DNA of 37,836 nucleotides from Pseudooceanicola sp. (GCA_002709085.1 PAPR01000045.1:1-37836); one strand, 5' to 3'. Shown: positions 16,527-25,309, counted from the stretch's first letter. Made by a program: numbers and translations. The notes: generated by a model from the letters alone, not told the origin.

Positions 16527-17453
16527 CTAATTAGGTTTAATTTTATCAAATCCCCTTTTCGTTAAAAGGTTGTAACACATAAAAAGAAAGAATAGCATGG
16601 CTGTTTTATGATGTACTTTCCGAAAAAAATTAAATTGCTTTAAAATCATTTTTAAATTTCCGCTTTGTGCCAATCTTTTATATGTTTTACGGCCCTGTCT
16701 TTCAGCTCTTGCAATAATTTGCAGATTATTTCTGTGTCTCTTTATCAGTAATTTGGAAAGATATATTAATGATTCCACCTGAGCAGAGTTGCCTTTGGAA
16801 GTGTATTTGGAAATGGAATCTTTACTCTCCCTATAATGCGTAAGCGGTAAATCAACAAAACAATATGTTAGTTTCTGTTCAAACAACCGTGCGAAAAATT
16901 CATATTCCTGCGCTTTATGCAAGTTTTCATCAAACCGATGTAAAGCTACAATTGATCTTCGAAACATAACATCGTTAGTAATGAGCGGTTTTTCACCTAA
17001 AATATAATCCACATAAAAATCAGCACTTTCAAAGATTTCTAACTTTGGGTTATTGTTTAAAATTATATTGTTTTCAGTGGTATGGGTGGCAACAACTACA
17101 TCGGCCTTTTCGGAAAATGCGTATTTTATTTTAATCCCTAATTTCTTAGGATGCATCAAATCATCGCTGTCAAACCATTGGATATATTCCCCTTTGCTTT
17201 TTTCATATCCGTAATTTCTACAGGCGTTGGCACCTTTGGGTTTGTTAGTGGGCCTTGAAAAGTATTGAAAACGGGCATCCTTTTTTGAGTACTCTGTTAC
17301 TATTGCCTTGGTGTCATCAGTACTCCCATCATCCACCACAATACACTCCCAATTTTGATACGTCTGTGCCAAAATGGAATCCAACGTTTCTCCAATAAGA
17401 TGGGCGCGATTGTAGGTGGGGATAATGATGGATACTAAGGGTAAAGTATTCAC
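16527..17453 (-). CDS. Glycosyltransferase family 2 (GT-A), 308 aa
   Basis: Classic GT2 N-terminus LPLVSIIIPTYNRAHLIGET, then CIVVDDGSTDDTKAIV, ANACRNYGYEKSKGEYIQWF and the metal-binding DSDDLMHP. HKAQEYEFFARLFEQ corresponds to the catalytic-base region. Start is GTG at 17453. This is the first gene of the second half of the locus, next to the HU region, so it probably needs its own promoter between 17454 and 17877; I could not find a convincing -7/-33 pair on the minus strand there. Confidence 0.88.
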   Translation of the reverse strand: MNTLPLVSIIIPTYNRAHLIGETLDSILAQTYQNWECIVVDDGSTDDTKAIVTEYSKKDARFQYFSRPTNKPKGANACRNYGYEKSKGEYIQWFDSDDLMHPKKLGIKIKYAFSEKADVVVATHTTENNIILNNNPKLEIFESADFYVDYILGEKPLITNDVMFRRSIVALHRFDENLHKAQEYEFFARLFEQKLTYCFVDLPLTHYRESKDSISKYTSKGNSAQVESLIYLSKLLIKRHRNNLQIIARAERQGRKTYKRLAQSGNLKMILKQFNFFRKVHHKTAMLFFLFMCYNLLTKRGFDKIKPN

Positions 17454-17490
17454 GGAAATAGGTTTGGGGTACTAATGTATGAAAAAGTTT

Positions 17491-17570
17491 TGGGTTGTTT
17501 GTTCTCAGTTCTCGGTTGTCTGTTCTCGGTTGTCGGTTGTCGGTTTGAGCTTTGCCTGATTAAGGTTGCC
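17491..17570. repeat. Heptamer array plus unique tail; copy 1 of a direct repeat shared with 34536-34609
   Basis: Contains units GTTCTCA, GTTCTCG, GTTGTCT and GTTGTCG with 7-bp spacing (17501-17545), then a non-repetitive segment TTTGAGC ... GCCTGATTAAGGTTG. The same order, starting from GGGTTGTTTGTTCTC and ending in the same tail, recurs at 34536-34609 in the same orientation. The stretch lies directly upstream of the GT2 gene. Confidence 0.75.
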
Positions 17571-17774
17571 TTTTTTCTGGTTAATTTGTCTGTTTTAGAC
17601 AGTATTTTTTCATAGTCAGGGGCTAAAAATATAAAGATGTCAATAATTTATGTGATATAGACTAAAAATTAATCGGTTGACATTTACTATTTCTCAACTT
17701 TTTATTGTTGATAACTTTATAAATATACTGACATTCAATGCATTAACAATTTATTGTTAACAACTGAAAAATAT
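17571..17774. other. AT-rich intergenic region with repeated operator-like motifs before the HU gene
   Basis: No gene is evident. Two copies of a 15-base motif occur about 50 bp apart: TTTATTGTTGATAAC at 17701 and TTTATTGTTAACAAC at 17750. The second overlaps an inverted repeat TAACAAT/ATTGTTA (17744-17759) and the palindrome TTGTTAACAA (17754-17763). They could be binding sites controlling the HU gene or its divergent neighbour; no factor is known to me. Confidence 0.4.
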
Positions 17775-17846
17775 ATGTTGGATAAAACAGTAAATAATCT
17801 TCTTAAATTAGCAATGTCCGAAGGAATAGTCCCAAGGACCGCCTGA
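17775..17846 (+). CDS. Possible 23-residue leader ORF upstream of the HU gene
   Basis: An ATG at 17775 opens a 23-codon frame (starting MLDKTVNNLLKLAMSEG, ending IVPRTA) that stops at TGA 17844-17846, 31 bp before the HU start. Its end overlaps a short hairpin (GTCC CAA GGAC, 17829-17839), and a second stem (CGCC/GGCG, 17840-17857) follows. The peptide is not low-complexity, but so short a frame can arise by chance. It may be a leader peptide or simply a structured 5' untranslated region. Confidence 0.25.
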   Translation: MLDKTVNNLLKLAMSEGIVPRTA

Positions 17847-17877
17847 ATAAAAGGGCGCCATTAATTCTATAAAAGCC

Positions 17878-18261
17878 ATGATAAACATCAAGGCCATCCC
17901 GAGAGGGAACCCGCAGGACGTGAATGCGCCTGCCAAGTTTTATGCCCATGCCATTGCAACGGGTGAAGTCAGCCTAGAACGGTTGGCGTATTTAGTGTCC
18001 AACCAATGTACCGTGCGCGAGAGCGACTGCTATGCAGTGTTGCTTGCCATGATGCACAACGTAGCCGATGAGCTTAGCCAAGGCCGCATTGTGGATATGG
18101 GCGTACTGGGTCGCTTTCAAGTGGGCGTACGTTCGGAAGGACTGGATGCGGCGGCAGATGTAAGTACTGCTGCCGTAAGAAGTGCCCACCTTAATTTTAG
18201 GCCGGGCAAAAGGCTACGCAAAACGCTAGCCACCCTTGAATACAAACTGATAGACGGATAG
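17878..18261 (+). CDS. HU-family (DNABII) DNA-binding protein, divergent Bacteroidota type, 127 aa
   Basis: Small basic DNA-binding protein. It opens MINIKAIPRGNPQDVNAPAK, then LERLAYLVSNQCTVRESDCY and AVLLAMMHNVADELSQGRIV, the helical dimerisation core. VDMGVLGRFQVGVRSEG fits the beta-arm entry, and HLNFRPGKRLRKTL the C-terminal strand and helix. This extended form with an added N-terminal strand is common in Bacteroidota. The gene has about 55% GC, far above its flanks, reads opposite to nearly all locus genes, and has its own terminator. It could bend DNA or regulate the surrounding glycan genes; that is inference from position. Confidence 0.85.
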   Translation: MINIKAIPRGNPQDVNAPAKFYAHAIATGEVSLERLAYLVSNQCTVRESDCYAVLLAMMHNVADELSQGRIVDMGVLGRFQVGVRSEGLDAAADVSTAAVRSAHLNFRPGKRLRKTLATLEYKLIDG

Positions 18262-18287
18262 CACCCGAAGTTTGTTTAATTCAAATT

Positions 18288-18318
18288 CCCGGATAGTTCT
18301 AGCTGTCCGGGTTTTTTT
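18288..18318 (+). terminator. Rho-independent terminator of the HU gene
   Basis: CCCGGATAG and CTGTCCGGG form a 9-bp stem with one wobble around TTCTAG, followed directly by seven T. It begins 26 bp after the HU stop and isolates this gene transcriptionally. Confidence 0.85.
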
Positions 18319-18558
18319 GCTTGTATTTCAATAAAAATAAACCGCTTTATGTTACAAAATCGCTTAGCAAGTTTGGAGAACTGATAGGCTATTCATAAAA
18401 ATCCCTTAGCTATTTTAAAAATTGATCGCTTGGTTTAGACCTCTCCGTATCAATCTCATATTTTATCCTAAATATCTTATTTTCTTAGATTAATAAACTT
18501 TCTTGTATGTGCTGGTGGATTCTAGTTTGCCGACAATTTATCAACAAAAGGTTTATAA

Positions 18559-18667
18559 CCGGGCGGAAAAAATAGCCATAAAAAAAGCTCAAAAATTCGC
18601 GACGGATAGCACCACTTGCTTCATTTTGAGCTGTTTGAATAATTCAAATTCCCGAAGAGTTCTAGCA
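18559..18667 (+). pseudogene. Degenerate copy of the HU gene's 3' end and downstream region
   Basis: The HU tail and the sequence beyond it recur here in decayed form. GACGGATAGCACC (18253 and 18601), AATTCAAATTCCC and AGTTCTAGC appear in the same order in both. In the matching frame this copy reads PGGKNSHKKSSKIRDG-stop, against RPGKRLRKTLATLEYKLIDG-stop in the intact gene, and an in-frame TAA immediately precedes it. The terminator stem is ruined in this copy. The rest of 18319-18747 is AT-rich with nothing else I recognise. Confidence 0.45.
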
Positions 18668-18747
18668 AATCGAAAACGTGTTATAAAATTACAAGGATTC
18701 CCTTAAGGAGAAAAATTTTGATGTTAAATTTTTGTTTTGTCTGAGTA

Positions 18748-19851
18748 TTATTTGAATATACACGTATTTAAAACGTGTTGAAGTGATGTAATATGCCGTT
18801 GTATACTAAAGTTATCCTTAATGTTCGTTTTTCCAGCACGTCCTAATTCTTTAGCAAAATTATGTTTATCCAGCAGAGAAATTATATTTGCCGCCATACT
18901 ATCCACATCATGCTCATTACAAAGCAAACCCGTTTTACCATCTATAATCACATCAGGAATACCAGCGTGATATGTTGAAATAACCGGCAGTCCCGCAGCA
19001 CTTGCCTCCAAAACAGCCAAAGGGGTGCCTTCCATATCACCATTATCAGCTGTTATTGAATGCTGGACGAAACCCAAAGATTCTGATAGAAGTTCTTGAT
19101 ATTTTGCAGGAGTAATAACTCCAGGAAAATCCACTTGGGTTTCCAATTTATAATGTTTAACCAGGTTTTTACATGTATTCAGCAATTGCCCATCTCCTGC
19201 CATAATCAAATTGGCGTCAGGATGTTTTTTTATGGCATTTTTAAAAGCTAGTATGGTAAAATAGGGCGCTTTCTTATCGGTAAATCTTCCGATGGCAATA
19301 AACTGTTTTTTAGTGAATTTTGGCTGGACTTCCAAAAATTCAGGTTGTGGGCCATATACGTTATAAACCAGTTTTTCGCGGGGACATCCCAAATCCAAAA
19401 GCATTTGTTCCATTTTTTTTGAAACTGCAATTACCTTAACGGCGTATTGAAAAACTTCCTTATAGTTGTTGTGTTTTTGAACTACTTCCGTTATACTCGC
19501 ATCAAACCCGTGGAAATGCACCACCATAGGAAGACCTGCTTTTTTTATTGCCGACAGTATATGATGGGCATGTGTTCCATACTCGGCAAGTACTACGTCA
19601 ATATTGTTTTCCTTAAGCGATTTTAGAATGATAGCGTCCCGCACAAAAGTGCCCGGTTTTTTTAAAAATCGTCTTTTTAAATTTAAAATTCTTCGTTCCC
19701 AGGGTGTGGCAAGTGGGGATGCCCCCTCCAGTTGGATATTTCTTCTTCCGTAATAATAAAAAACCTTGTTTTTGAGGTACTTTTTATGCGCCTGAATAAA
19801 GGTTTCGGAATACGGGTTTTGGTTGGGGTTGAAGATGGCGATATTGGGCAC
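18748..19851 (-). CDS. Glycosyltransferase family 4 (GT-B), 367 aa
   Basis: GT4-type enzyme resembling colanic-acid-type transferases. It opens MPNIAIFNPNQNPYSETFIQ, has AEYGTHAHHILSAIKKAGLP and VVHFHGFDASITEVV in the N-terminal half, KQFIAIGRFTDKKAPYFTIL and ANLIMAGDGQLLN after the junction, and the donor region DMEGTPLAVLEASAAGLPVI. The start is GTG at 19851, just after the TAA/TAG of the upstream GT2 (19855). It resembles the GT4 at 1828 in its N-terminal layout (YSETF ... FHGFD/FRGFD), suggesting related acceptor recognition. Confidence 0.9.
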   Translation of the reverse strand: MPNIAIFNPNQNPYSETFIQAHKKYLKNKVFYYYGRRNIQLEGASPLATPWERRILNLKRRFLKKPGTFVRDAIILKSLKENNIDVVLAEYGTHAHHILSAIKKAGLPMVVHFHGFDASITEVVQKHNNYKEVFQYAVKVIAVSKKMEQMLLDLGCPREKLVYNVYGPQPEFLEVQPKFTKKQFIAIGRFTDKKAPYFTILAFKNAIKKHPDANLIMAGDGQLLNTCKNLVKHYKLETQVDFPGVITPAKYQELLSESLGFVQHSITADNGDMEGTPLAVLEASAAGLPVISTYHAGIPDVIIDGKTGLLCNEHDVDSMAANIISLLDKHNFAKELGRAGKTNIKDNFSIQRHITSLQHVLNTCIFK

Positions 19852-19854
19852 GGG

Positions 19855-20775
19855 CTAATTTTTCAGTTTAAATCTAAGAAATTTTAAAAGTAAGGAAAAT
19901 TTATCGTCAATTGAATGCCCCATTTTGTAGAATGATCCTGAAAACATGGCCGTGATTGGGTGTAGGCTAAACCACTTCTTTAATAATCTTCTGTTGCTGG
20001 CTGCCTCATATAAGTTTAATTTCCCCAAAAGATATTTTCTAATTTCCGATTCTTCCAGCAACCGTCTTCTCTTTTTGGCAGCGGTAGTATGGGTGCGCGA
20101 TATGGCAGCATGGTGCCGGAAATAATTCAAGGGTTCTGCCACAAATGCAACATTCGTTTTTTCAGAAAGTTTTACCCAAAAAAACCAGTCGCCGCACATC
20201 TTCATTTTCAATAGCGGCTGTGAAAAAATGGAATTATCCACTAGCTCTTTTTTGAACAGGACAGCACTGGCATTGGGAATAACATTCTTTTTTATGAGAT
20301 AGTTTTCAATAAATTTTAAGCCGTCCATCCTAAAATTACTACGCCAAATATTGGGCGAAAATTCTGCTGTGTACTCCTCCCGGTTTAAAAGTTGCTTGCC
20401 ATTTTCGTCCACGTCTATTGTTTGCGCATAGCATATACCTGTATGCTTATCCATTTGGGCGAGCAAACGTTCCAAAAAGTGCAATTGGCAGTAATCGTCA
20501 CTTTCAGCGATCCATATATATTCCCCCTTTGCCAGAGCAATTCCTTTTTGCCACTGTTTAAAGGGGCTTTTTGAATTGTTTTCATTTATTACCAAATGGA
20601 AAACCTTGGGATGGTTTTTATAGTTCTTAAGCAGCACGGGGCTACCGTCGGTAGAGGCATCGTCCAAAAGAATGACCTCAAAATCTTGAAAGGTTTGACC
20701 AAATATGGCATCTAAGCGTTTTTTTAAATACGGTTTGTGATTATAATTTGGAACAATAACACTTACTTTAGTCAT
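19855..20775 (-). CDS. Glycosyltransferase family 2 (GT-A), 306 aa
   Basis: GT2 enzyme whose family N-terminus MTKVSVIVPNYNHKPYLKKR starts at ATG 20775. The frame stays open for 57 more codons upstream, but that part would run antisense through the start of the plus-strand sulfotransferase and has no family similarity, so I exclude it. Further blocks are VILLDDASTDGSPVL, AKGEYIWIAESDDYCQ (metal site ESDD) and MKMCGDWFFWVKLSEK. It ends 3 bp before the GT4 start (19851). Confidence 0.87.
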   Translation of the reverse strand: MTKVSVIVPNYNHKPYLKKRLDAIFGQTFQDFEVILLDDASTDGSPVLLKNYKNHPKVFHLVINENNSKSPFKQWQKGIALAKGEYIWIAESDDYCQLHFLERLLAQMDKHTGICYAQTIDVDENGKQLLNREEYTAEFSPNIWRSNFRMDGLKFIENYLIKKNVIPNASAVLFKKELVDNSIFSQPLLKMKMCGDWFFWVKLSEKTNVAFVAEPLNYFRHHAAISRTHTTAAKKRRRLLEESEIRKYLLGKLNLYEAASNRRLLKKWFSLHPITAMFSGSFYKMGHSIDDKFSLLLKFLRFKLKN

Positions 20776-20873
20776 CCAATCCACTTTTGAATATTTGTAA
20801 AACTGTTTTGCCCATCGTACTAATTGAATATCTAAAAATAAGTAACTTCGAAAATTATATAAAACACCTTTAA

Positions 20874-21671
20874 ATGTCCACGCTAAAAAATCAGAACTTA
20901 ATATTCCTGCATTTGCCAAAGAATGGTGGAACAACAATACATTCAATTTTAAATAGACAGTACAATTCTGAAAATATACACAATATTAAAGTGGTAAATA
21001 ATTCAAGATTAAGCACCAAAGAGTTTATTGAACTTTCCGAAATTGAAAGAAAAAAAATTAAACTTTTAAAGGGCCATATGCTTTTTGGACTGCATGAATA
21101 TTTATATGGCGAAAGTAAATATATTACTTTTTTGCGCAAACCAGAAAATAGAGTTGTATCGCTTTATTACTATTTGAAAAATAAACCAAACTATAAAATT
21201 AGAAATGAAATTCCTATCGATACTTTAACTTTTGACGACTTTGTAAAAGATATAAATATTCCTGAACTACATAATGCTCAAATACGACTCATTAGTGGGC
21301 TAGAACACGGGACCGAAAAAGAAATGTTGGATCAGGCTTTACTAAACTTAGATGCACATTTTTCATTTGTTGGCCTTCAGGAACAGTTTGACACCTCCAT
21401 TATAATGCTAAGTAATTTATACAAATGGGGAATTCCATATTATAAATCTCTTAACAAGGGCAAGTACAAAGAAACCAAAATCAATCCAAGCACCTTAAAA
21501 TTAATCAATGATTATAATAACGGCGACAACCTGTTATATCAAGAAGTAGAAAAAAGATTTAATAAGAAAAAAAATGGGGCATTTTGGTTACCTTTTAAGG
21601 AACATCAACTTAAACTTGCAAATAGAATTTATTCAAGTTATAAATTAAAACAAATCAAAAAACTATTCTAG
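20874..21671 (+). CDS. Sulfotransferase family 2-like protein, 265 aa
   Basis: Reads opposite to its neighbours. LIFLHLPKNGGTTIHSILNR (residues 9-28) is the PAPS 5'-phosphosulfate loop of the carbohydrate sulfotransferase (PF03567-like) group, and YITFLRKPENRVVSLYYYLK is the 3'-phosphate site with the usual R...S pattern. It probably sulfates a sugar of the local glycan. GC is about 25-30% against about 50% in the WbsX-like gene next door. Its stop overlaps the convergent WbsX-like stop by 9 bp, and its start lies 98 bp from the divergent GT2 start. These signs suggest a recently inserted cassette. Confidence 0.82.
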   Translation: MSTLKNQNLIFLHLPKNGGTTIHSILNRQYNSENIHNIKVVNNSRLSTKEFIELSEIERKKIKLLKGHMLFGLHEYLYGESKYITFLRKPENRVVSLYYYLKNKPNYKIRNEIPIDTLTFDDFVKDINIPELHNAQIRLISGLEHGTEKEMLDQALLNLDAHFSFVGLQEQFDTSIIMLSNLYKWGIPYYKSLNKGKYKETKINPSTLKLINDYNNGDNLLYQEVEKRFNKKKNGAFWLPFKEHQLKLANRIYSSYKLKQIKKLF

Positions 21672-22745
21672 GGCGCTTCTGGTTGCTTGGAGGTATGCTT
21701 TGCCGAACTTAACACAAGGTTCCAAATGATTCCCTTCTGCCCATTCGTTCATAGCATTAATGAAAATAAAATTTTCCTCTTTTGAAAAAGGCTTGAAAGC
21801 TGTTACGGTCTCTTTTAACCAATATTCATATAGATCGGGACTACTGCCCAAAGCCACTACCCCGTTTTCTCCCTTTCTTGGGGTATTATCCCAAGCTGGA
21901 GTAACACTTCGGTATAATTTGTAATCTGGTACTATTCTATTTATAGCCTGCTCCACACCTAACTTAAAATCTCGAAAGTCTATATTAACCCATTCTTTGT
22001 TTGCTTTTGAAAACCTATTAAATAAAGAAATTTTATTTACTGGGGTTTTAATTCTATTCTTAATAACTGCATGTGGCGAAAACTCAACAGAGGCATCAAA
22101 GCCTAAGCTTTCCGGACTTGTACGGTCGTTAAAACTCTCGGCAACCATTAAATAAAGTCCCTTGAGTCCAAATTCATTGCTAGCAATATCGCGCCAAGTT
22201 ATTAAGGTTTTTTCAATATCAGGAAATAGATTGTGCCTATAAACCATAAAAACGGGTTTATCAGCCACACGAATATAGCGTTTATCTGAAAAAATATTTT
22301 TACATAACCAGCGCATATGTGCAACATCATCCTCATCGCTATAGTTCTGTTTTATTAAAATCTCATGGTCTTTCCCATCCCAACGGCGGGTCCAGTTTTC
22401 ATTGGCCCAACACAACATAAAGGGCATATCCAAATCCTGTTGTTTTAGCAGACCGTCTATAGGTTGGTCCAAAAGACGTTTCCCATTAAACCAATAATGG
22501 TAATAGCAAAAGCCATGGATGCCGTATGCTTTTGCCAAATCGGCCTGTTCCTTTCGCGCTTCTGGTAAGCGGAGGTCGTAAAATCCCAAATCGGTAGGCA
22601 AATGGGGTTGGTAATGGCCCTCAAATAGTGGTTTTGCCTTTGTAACGTTCGTCCATTCCGTAAATCCCTTGCCCCACCAGGCATCGTTTTCAGGTATGGG
22701 GTGAAATTGGGGAAGTACAAATGCTAAGGGTCTAAGCTTGGCCAT
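21663..22745 (-). CDS. WbsX-like glycan-locus protein (GH99-like fold), 360 aa
   Basis: Recognisable as Glyco_tran_WbsX (PF14307): RPLAFVLPQFHPIPENDAWW, GKGFTEWTNVTKAKPLFEGH, YQPHLPTDLGFYDLR, YGIHGFCYYHYWFNGKRLL and MPFMLCWANENWTRRWDG, ending near INAMNEWAEGNHLEP. These aromatic and acidic clusters resemble GH99-type catalytic modules, and the family is widespread in O-antigen loci. Whether it is a transferase or a hydrolase is unresolved for most members. Its start overlaps the preceding methyltransferase gene by 14 bp, so the two are probably coupled. Confidence 0.88.
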   Translation of the reverse strand: MAKLRPLAFVLPQFHPIPENDAWWGKGFTEWTNVTKAKPLFEGHYQPHLPTDLGFYDLRLPEARKEQADLAKAYGIHGFCYYHYWFNGKRLLDQPIDGLLKQQDLDMPFMLCWANENWTRRWDGKDHEILIKQNYSDEDDVAHMRWLCKNIFSDKRYIRVADKPVFMVYRHNLFPDIEKTLITWRDIASNEFGLKGLYLMVAESFNDRTSPESLGFDASVEFSPHAVIKNRIKTPVNKISLFNRFSKANKEWVNIDFRDFKLGVEQAINRIVPDYKLYRSVTPAWDNTPRKGENGVVALGSSPDLYEYWLKETVTAFKPFSKEENFIFINAMNEWAEGNHLEPCVKFGKAYLQATRSALE

Positions 22746-23526
22746 GTAGCGCAGGTTTTTTCATTACAATTATTTCGATATACTCTGCCCGAATACCGTG
22801 AGACAGGTCGTCAAGATATACAATTTTAACTTCTGCACCCGTGTGTGTTTTTATAAAATCCACAATATCATAACCCCAATGCATGGTAACCGGGGAACCC
22901 TTTTTGGATACTGGATTGCTATGCCATTCGGGTTTAAACAGAAATTGTGGGTTACCATTTTTATCTTTTTTTGCCCAACGCTGTGTAGGGTTGTGCTTAT
23001 TGATAATAGGTACCGAAAAGATATGGGCACCTCCTTGTTTTAAAGTGCGGTAAATTTCCTGGAAGGCTTTATCGGGCTCATAGATGTGCTCCATAACATC
23101 GGAAGTTATAACTAAATCAAATTGGCCATCGGGAAAGGTTTGCTGTTCCAGATCTTCGCAACGTATTCCATTTACAATGCAACCCAATTCTTCATTGGGA
23201 AAATATTGGGTTTCGGTGTATGATTTTGCTTTTTTCCGCAACAATACCGAATGGCCCCTGTTTCCGGGTGAGGACTCATGTATCTTTAATGCCTGCCAGT
23301 TTGGGTATTCGTTTTTAATGGTAAGCATTAGGGCGCGTTCGCGAGGGATGGAATGACAATTACTACATTTAAAATAATCCCGTAGCCAGGGGTGTTTGGA
23401 CGTGAATGTAACGTTTTGCTCGCAGCACGGGCAAAAGCCTTGTTGTTTAAAATAGAAGGAGGCTATATGATTCTCATAAATTGTTGAAATTTTTGCCTTT
23501 ACGTATTTTTTTAAAATCTTAATCAC
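22732..23526 (-). CDS. SAM-dependent methyltransferase with N-terminal zinc-ribbon-like motif, 264 aa
   Basis: An N-terminal FCPCCEQNV ... FKCSNCHSIPRERA supplies two CxxC pairs, probably a structural zinc site. The methyltransferase part follows: LKIHESSPGNRGHS replaces the canonical GxGxG loop, then FDLVITSDVMEHIYEPDKAF and RTLKQGGAHIFSVPI. Such proteins are common in Bacteroidota polysaccharide loci. The start is GTG 23526, overlapping the GT2 stop (23523) as GTGA. Likely modifies a sugar; target unknown. Confidence 0.8.
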   Translation of the reverse strand: MIKILKKYVKAKISTIYENHIASFYFKQQGFCPCCEQNVTFTSKHPWLRDYFKCSNCHSIPRERALMLTIKNEYPNWQALKIHESSPGNRGHSVLLRKKAKSYTETQYFPNEELGCIVNGIRCEDLEQQTFPDGQFDLVITSDVMEHIYEPDKAFQEIYRTLKQGGAHIFSVPIINKHNPTQRWAKKDKNGNPQFLFKPEWHSNPVSKKGSPVTMHWGYDIVDFIKTHTGAEVKIVYLDDLSHGIRAEYIEIIVMKKPALHGQA

Positions 23527-24344
23527 GCCTTTATTTTTAGAGATATACGCTGTAAAAAATCGTGAAGCTTTGTTTTGAAAGGATAATACTTTTTTTGCAA
23601 CTGCCTCACTTTTTGATGCTTTCGAAAACTAGGGTTGTTTAATAAATCATGAAATAAATCTATATTAAAATACTTTTGAATATTGGATATATATTCCTTT
23701 TCAAAACGTGGATCACTTCCGTTGGTAGATAGTCCACCCGAATAAAAGTTCGCAATCACAATATCAACATAATAAAATTCTGTTTTTGCCCAACATCTTA
23801 AATTAAAATCCCAATCGGAGCATATTGTGTAGGCTTTATTAAATATACCTATGTATTCCTTTATAAATTTTGTATTATAAAAAATAGCTTGATGACTAAT
23901 ATTTTTATTCAGAAGCTTCAGGGTAGCAAACTTACCGTCATAAATGTCACCATCCTTTGCCCAACCTGTATCACCTACTATTTTTACATTTCCGTAAATT
24001 AAATCAGCATTATTTAGGGATATTGTGGAAGCTACTTTTTCAAGAGTGGTATTTTCAAATAAGGTATCATCACTACCCATAAAATAGAGCCAATCCCCTT
24101 TTGCCAATCCTATCCCTTTGTTCATGGCGTCATAAATACCCTCGTCCTTTTCAGAATGCACCACTATATTGGCATGCTTAGTTTGATATTGTGCTACAAT
24201 TTCTAGGGTTCTATCGGTAGAAAGACCATCAACAATCAAAACTTCAACCTCTTTTATAGATTGCCCAAGAATGCTATCTAATGCATCGCCAATTGTTTTT
24301 TCACAATTATAGGTGGGTATAATGATTGTTATTAAATAATTCAT
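23523..24344 (-). CDS. Glycosyltransferase family 2 (GT-A), 273 aa
   Basis: GT2 protein: NYLITIIIPTYNCEKTIGDA, VEVLIVDGLSTDRTLEIV, YDAMNKGIGLAKGDWLYFMG and SDDTLFE as the metal-binding motif. The IYDAMNKGI phrase is typical of the WcaA/colanic-acid-like subgroup, as in the GT2 at 26510. CSDWDFNLRCWAKTEF lies in the acceptor half. It lies 17 bp after the fcl stop and overlaps the methyltransferase by 4 bp. Confidence 0.9.
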   Translation of the reverse strand: MNYLITIIIPTYNCEKTIGDALDSILGQSIKEVEVLIVDGLSTDRTLEIVAQYQTKHANIVVHSEKDEGIYDAMNKGIGLAKGDWLYFMGSDDTLFENTTLEKVASTISLNNADLIYGNVKIVGDTGWAKDGDIYDGKFATLKLLNKNISHQAIFYNTKFIKEYIGIFNKAYTICSDWDFNLRCWAKTEFYYVDIVIANFYSGGLSTNGSDPRFEKEYISNIQKYFNIDLFHDLLNNPSFRKHQKVRQLQKKYYPFKTKLHDFLQRISLKIKA

Positions 24345-24361
24345 TGTAAAGGGAATAAACC

Positions 24362-25294
24362 TTATTCTTTTTGTATTGAAAATTTTTGATTATAAACTCT
24401 TCTAATCCCTTCCATCAATTCTATTTCATGTTTCCACCCTAAACTATGTATTAAGGAAACATCCAACAATTTTCTGGGGGTGCCATCGGGTTTGGAGGTA
24501 TTCCAATGAATTTCCCCCTGAAATCCCACAATTTCCTTTATCATTAAAGCTAAGTCTTTTATGGATAAATCTTCGCCTGTACCTATGTTTACCGATACAT
24601 TGCCTTGATAGGTTTCCATTAAGTGTAAACAAGCCTTTGCCAGATCGTCCACATGTAGAAATTCCCGTTTGGGTGTACCGGAACCCCAGACCTCAACAGT
24701 ATCAGCACCTTGTTCTTTTGCTTCGTGAAATTTTCGCAGCAATGCGGGTAAAACGTGCGAATTCTTTAAATCGTAATTGTCATTCGGGCCGTATAGATTT
24801 GTTGGCATTACCGAAACAAAATTGCAACCGTATTGTCTATTATAGTTTTCACACATTTTCACGCCCGCTATCTTGGCAATAGCATAAGGCTCATTGGTGG
24901 GTTCTAACAGGCCGGTAAGTAAATATTCCTCTTTTATGGGCTGGGGTGCAAACTTGGGATAGATACAGGAAGAAGCCAGAAATAATAGTTTTTCAACACC
25001 GTGAACATAGCTTTGATGGATTACATTGTTTTGAATCATCAAATTTTCATATAAAAAATCAGCTCTATAGGTGTTGTTAGCTTCAATACCACCTACTTTG
25101 GCCGCCGCGAGAAAAACATACTCTGGCTTTTCCTTTTCAAAAAAGGATTGCACCTCACTTTGAACACGCAAGTCAAGTTCTTTGGATGTTTTAAGAAGTA
25201 AATTTGTGTAGCCCAAGGCTTTTAACGCTCTAACAATTGCAGAACCAACCATTCCATTATGACCCGCAACATATATCTTGGCTTTTTTATCCAT
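24362..25294 (-). CDS. fcl: GDP-L-fucose synthase
   Basis: Epimerises and reduces GDP-4-keto-6-deoxymannose to GDP-L-fucose with NADPH, in the cytoplasm. It is an SDR fold protein: [15 protein letters not shown] (10-24) is the nucleotide-binding glycine loop, [20 protein letters not shown] holds the catalytic Ser and Cys, and [20 protein letters not shown] holds YxxxK plus the active-site Lys region. [13 protein letters not shown] and [16 protein letters not shown] are family blocks. Length 310 matches known enzymes. It follows gmd after 15 bp, so the two steps of GDP-fucose synthesis are adjacent. Confidence 0.95.
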   Translation of the reverse strand: MDKKAKIYVAGHNGMVGSAIVRALKALGYTNLLLKTSKELDLRVQSEVQSFFEKEKPEYVFLAAAKVGGIEANNTYRADFLYENLMIQNNVIHQSYVHGVEKLLFLASSCIYPKFAPQPIKEEYLLTGLLEPTNEPYAIAKIAGVKMCENYNRQYGCNFVSVMPTNLYGPNDNYDLKNSHVLPALLRKFHEAKEQGADTVEVWGSGTPKREFLHVDDLAKACLHLMETYQGNVSVNIGTGEDLSIKDLALMIKEIVGFQGEIHWNTSKPDGTPRKLLDVSLIHSLGWKHEIELMEGIRRVYNQKFSIQKE

Positions 25295-25309
25295 GCTCTA
25301 AATTCTTAA

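Noticed and set aside
18503-18706. A 67-residue open frame
   Set aside because: It reads through the degenerate HU-tail copy in another frame and has no recognisable domain.
20776-20946. N-terminal extension of the GT2 gene
   Set aside because: It runs antisense across the start of the plus-strand sulfotransferase and precedes the conserved GT2 N-terminus, so ATG 20775 is better.
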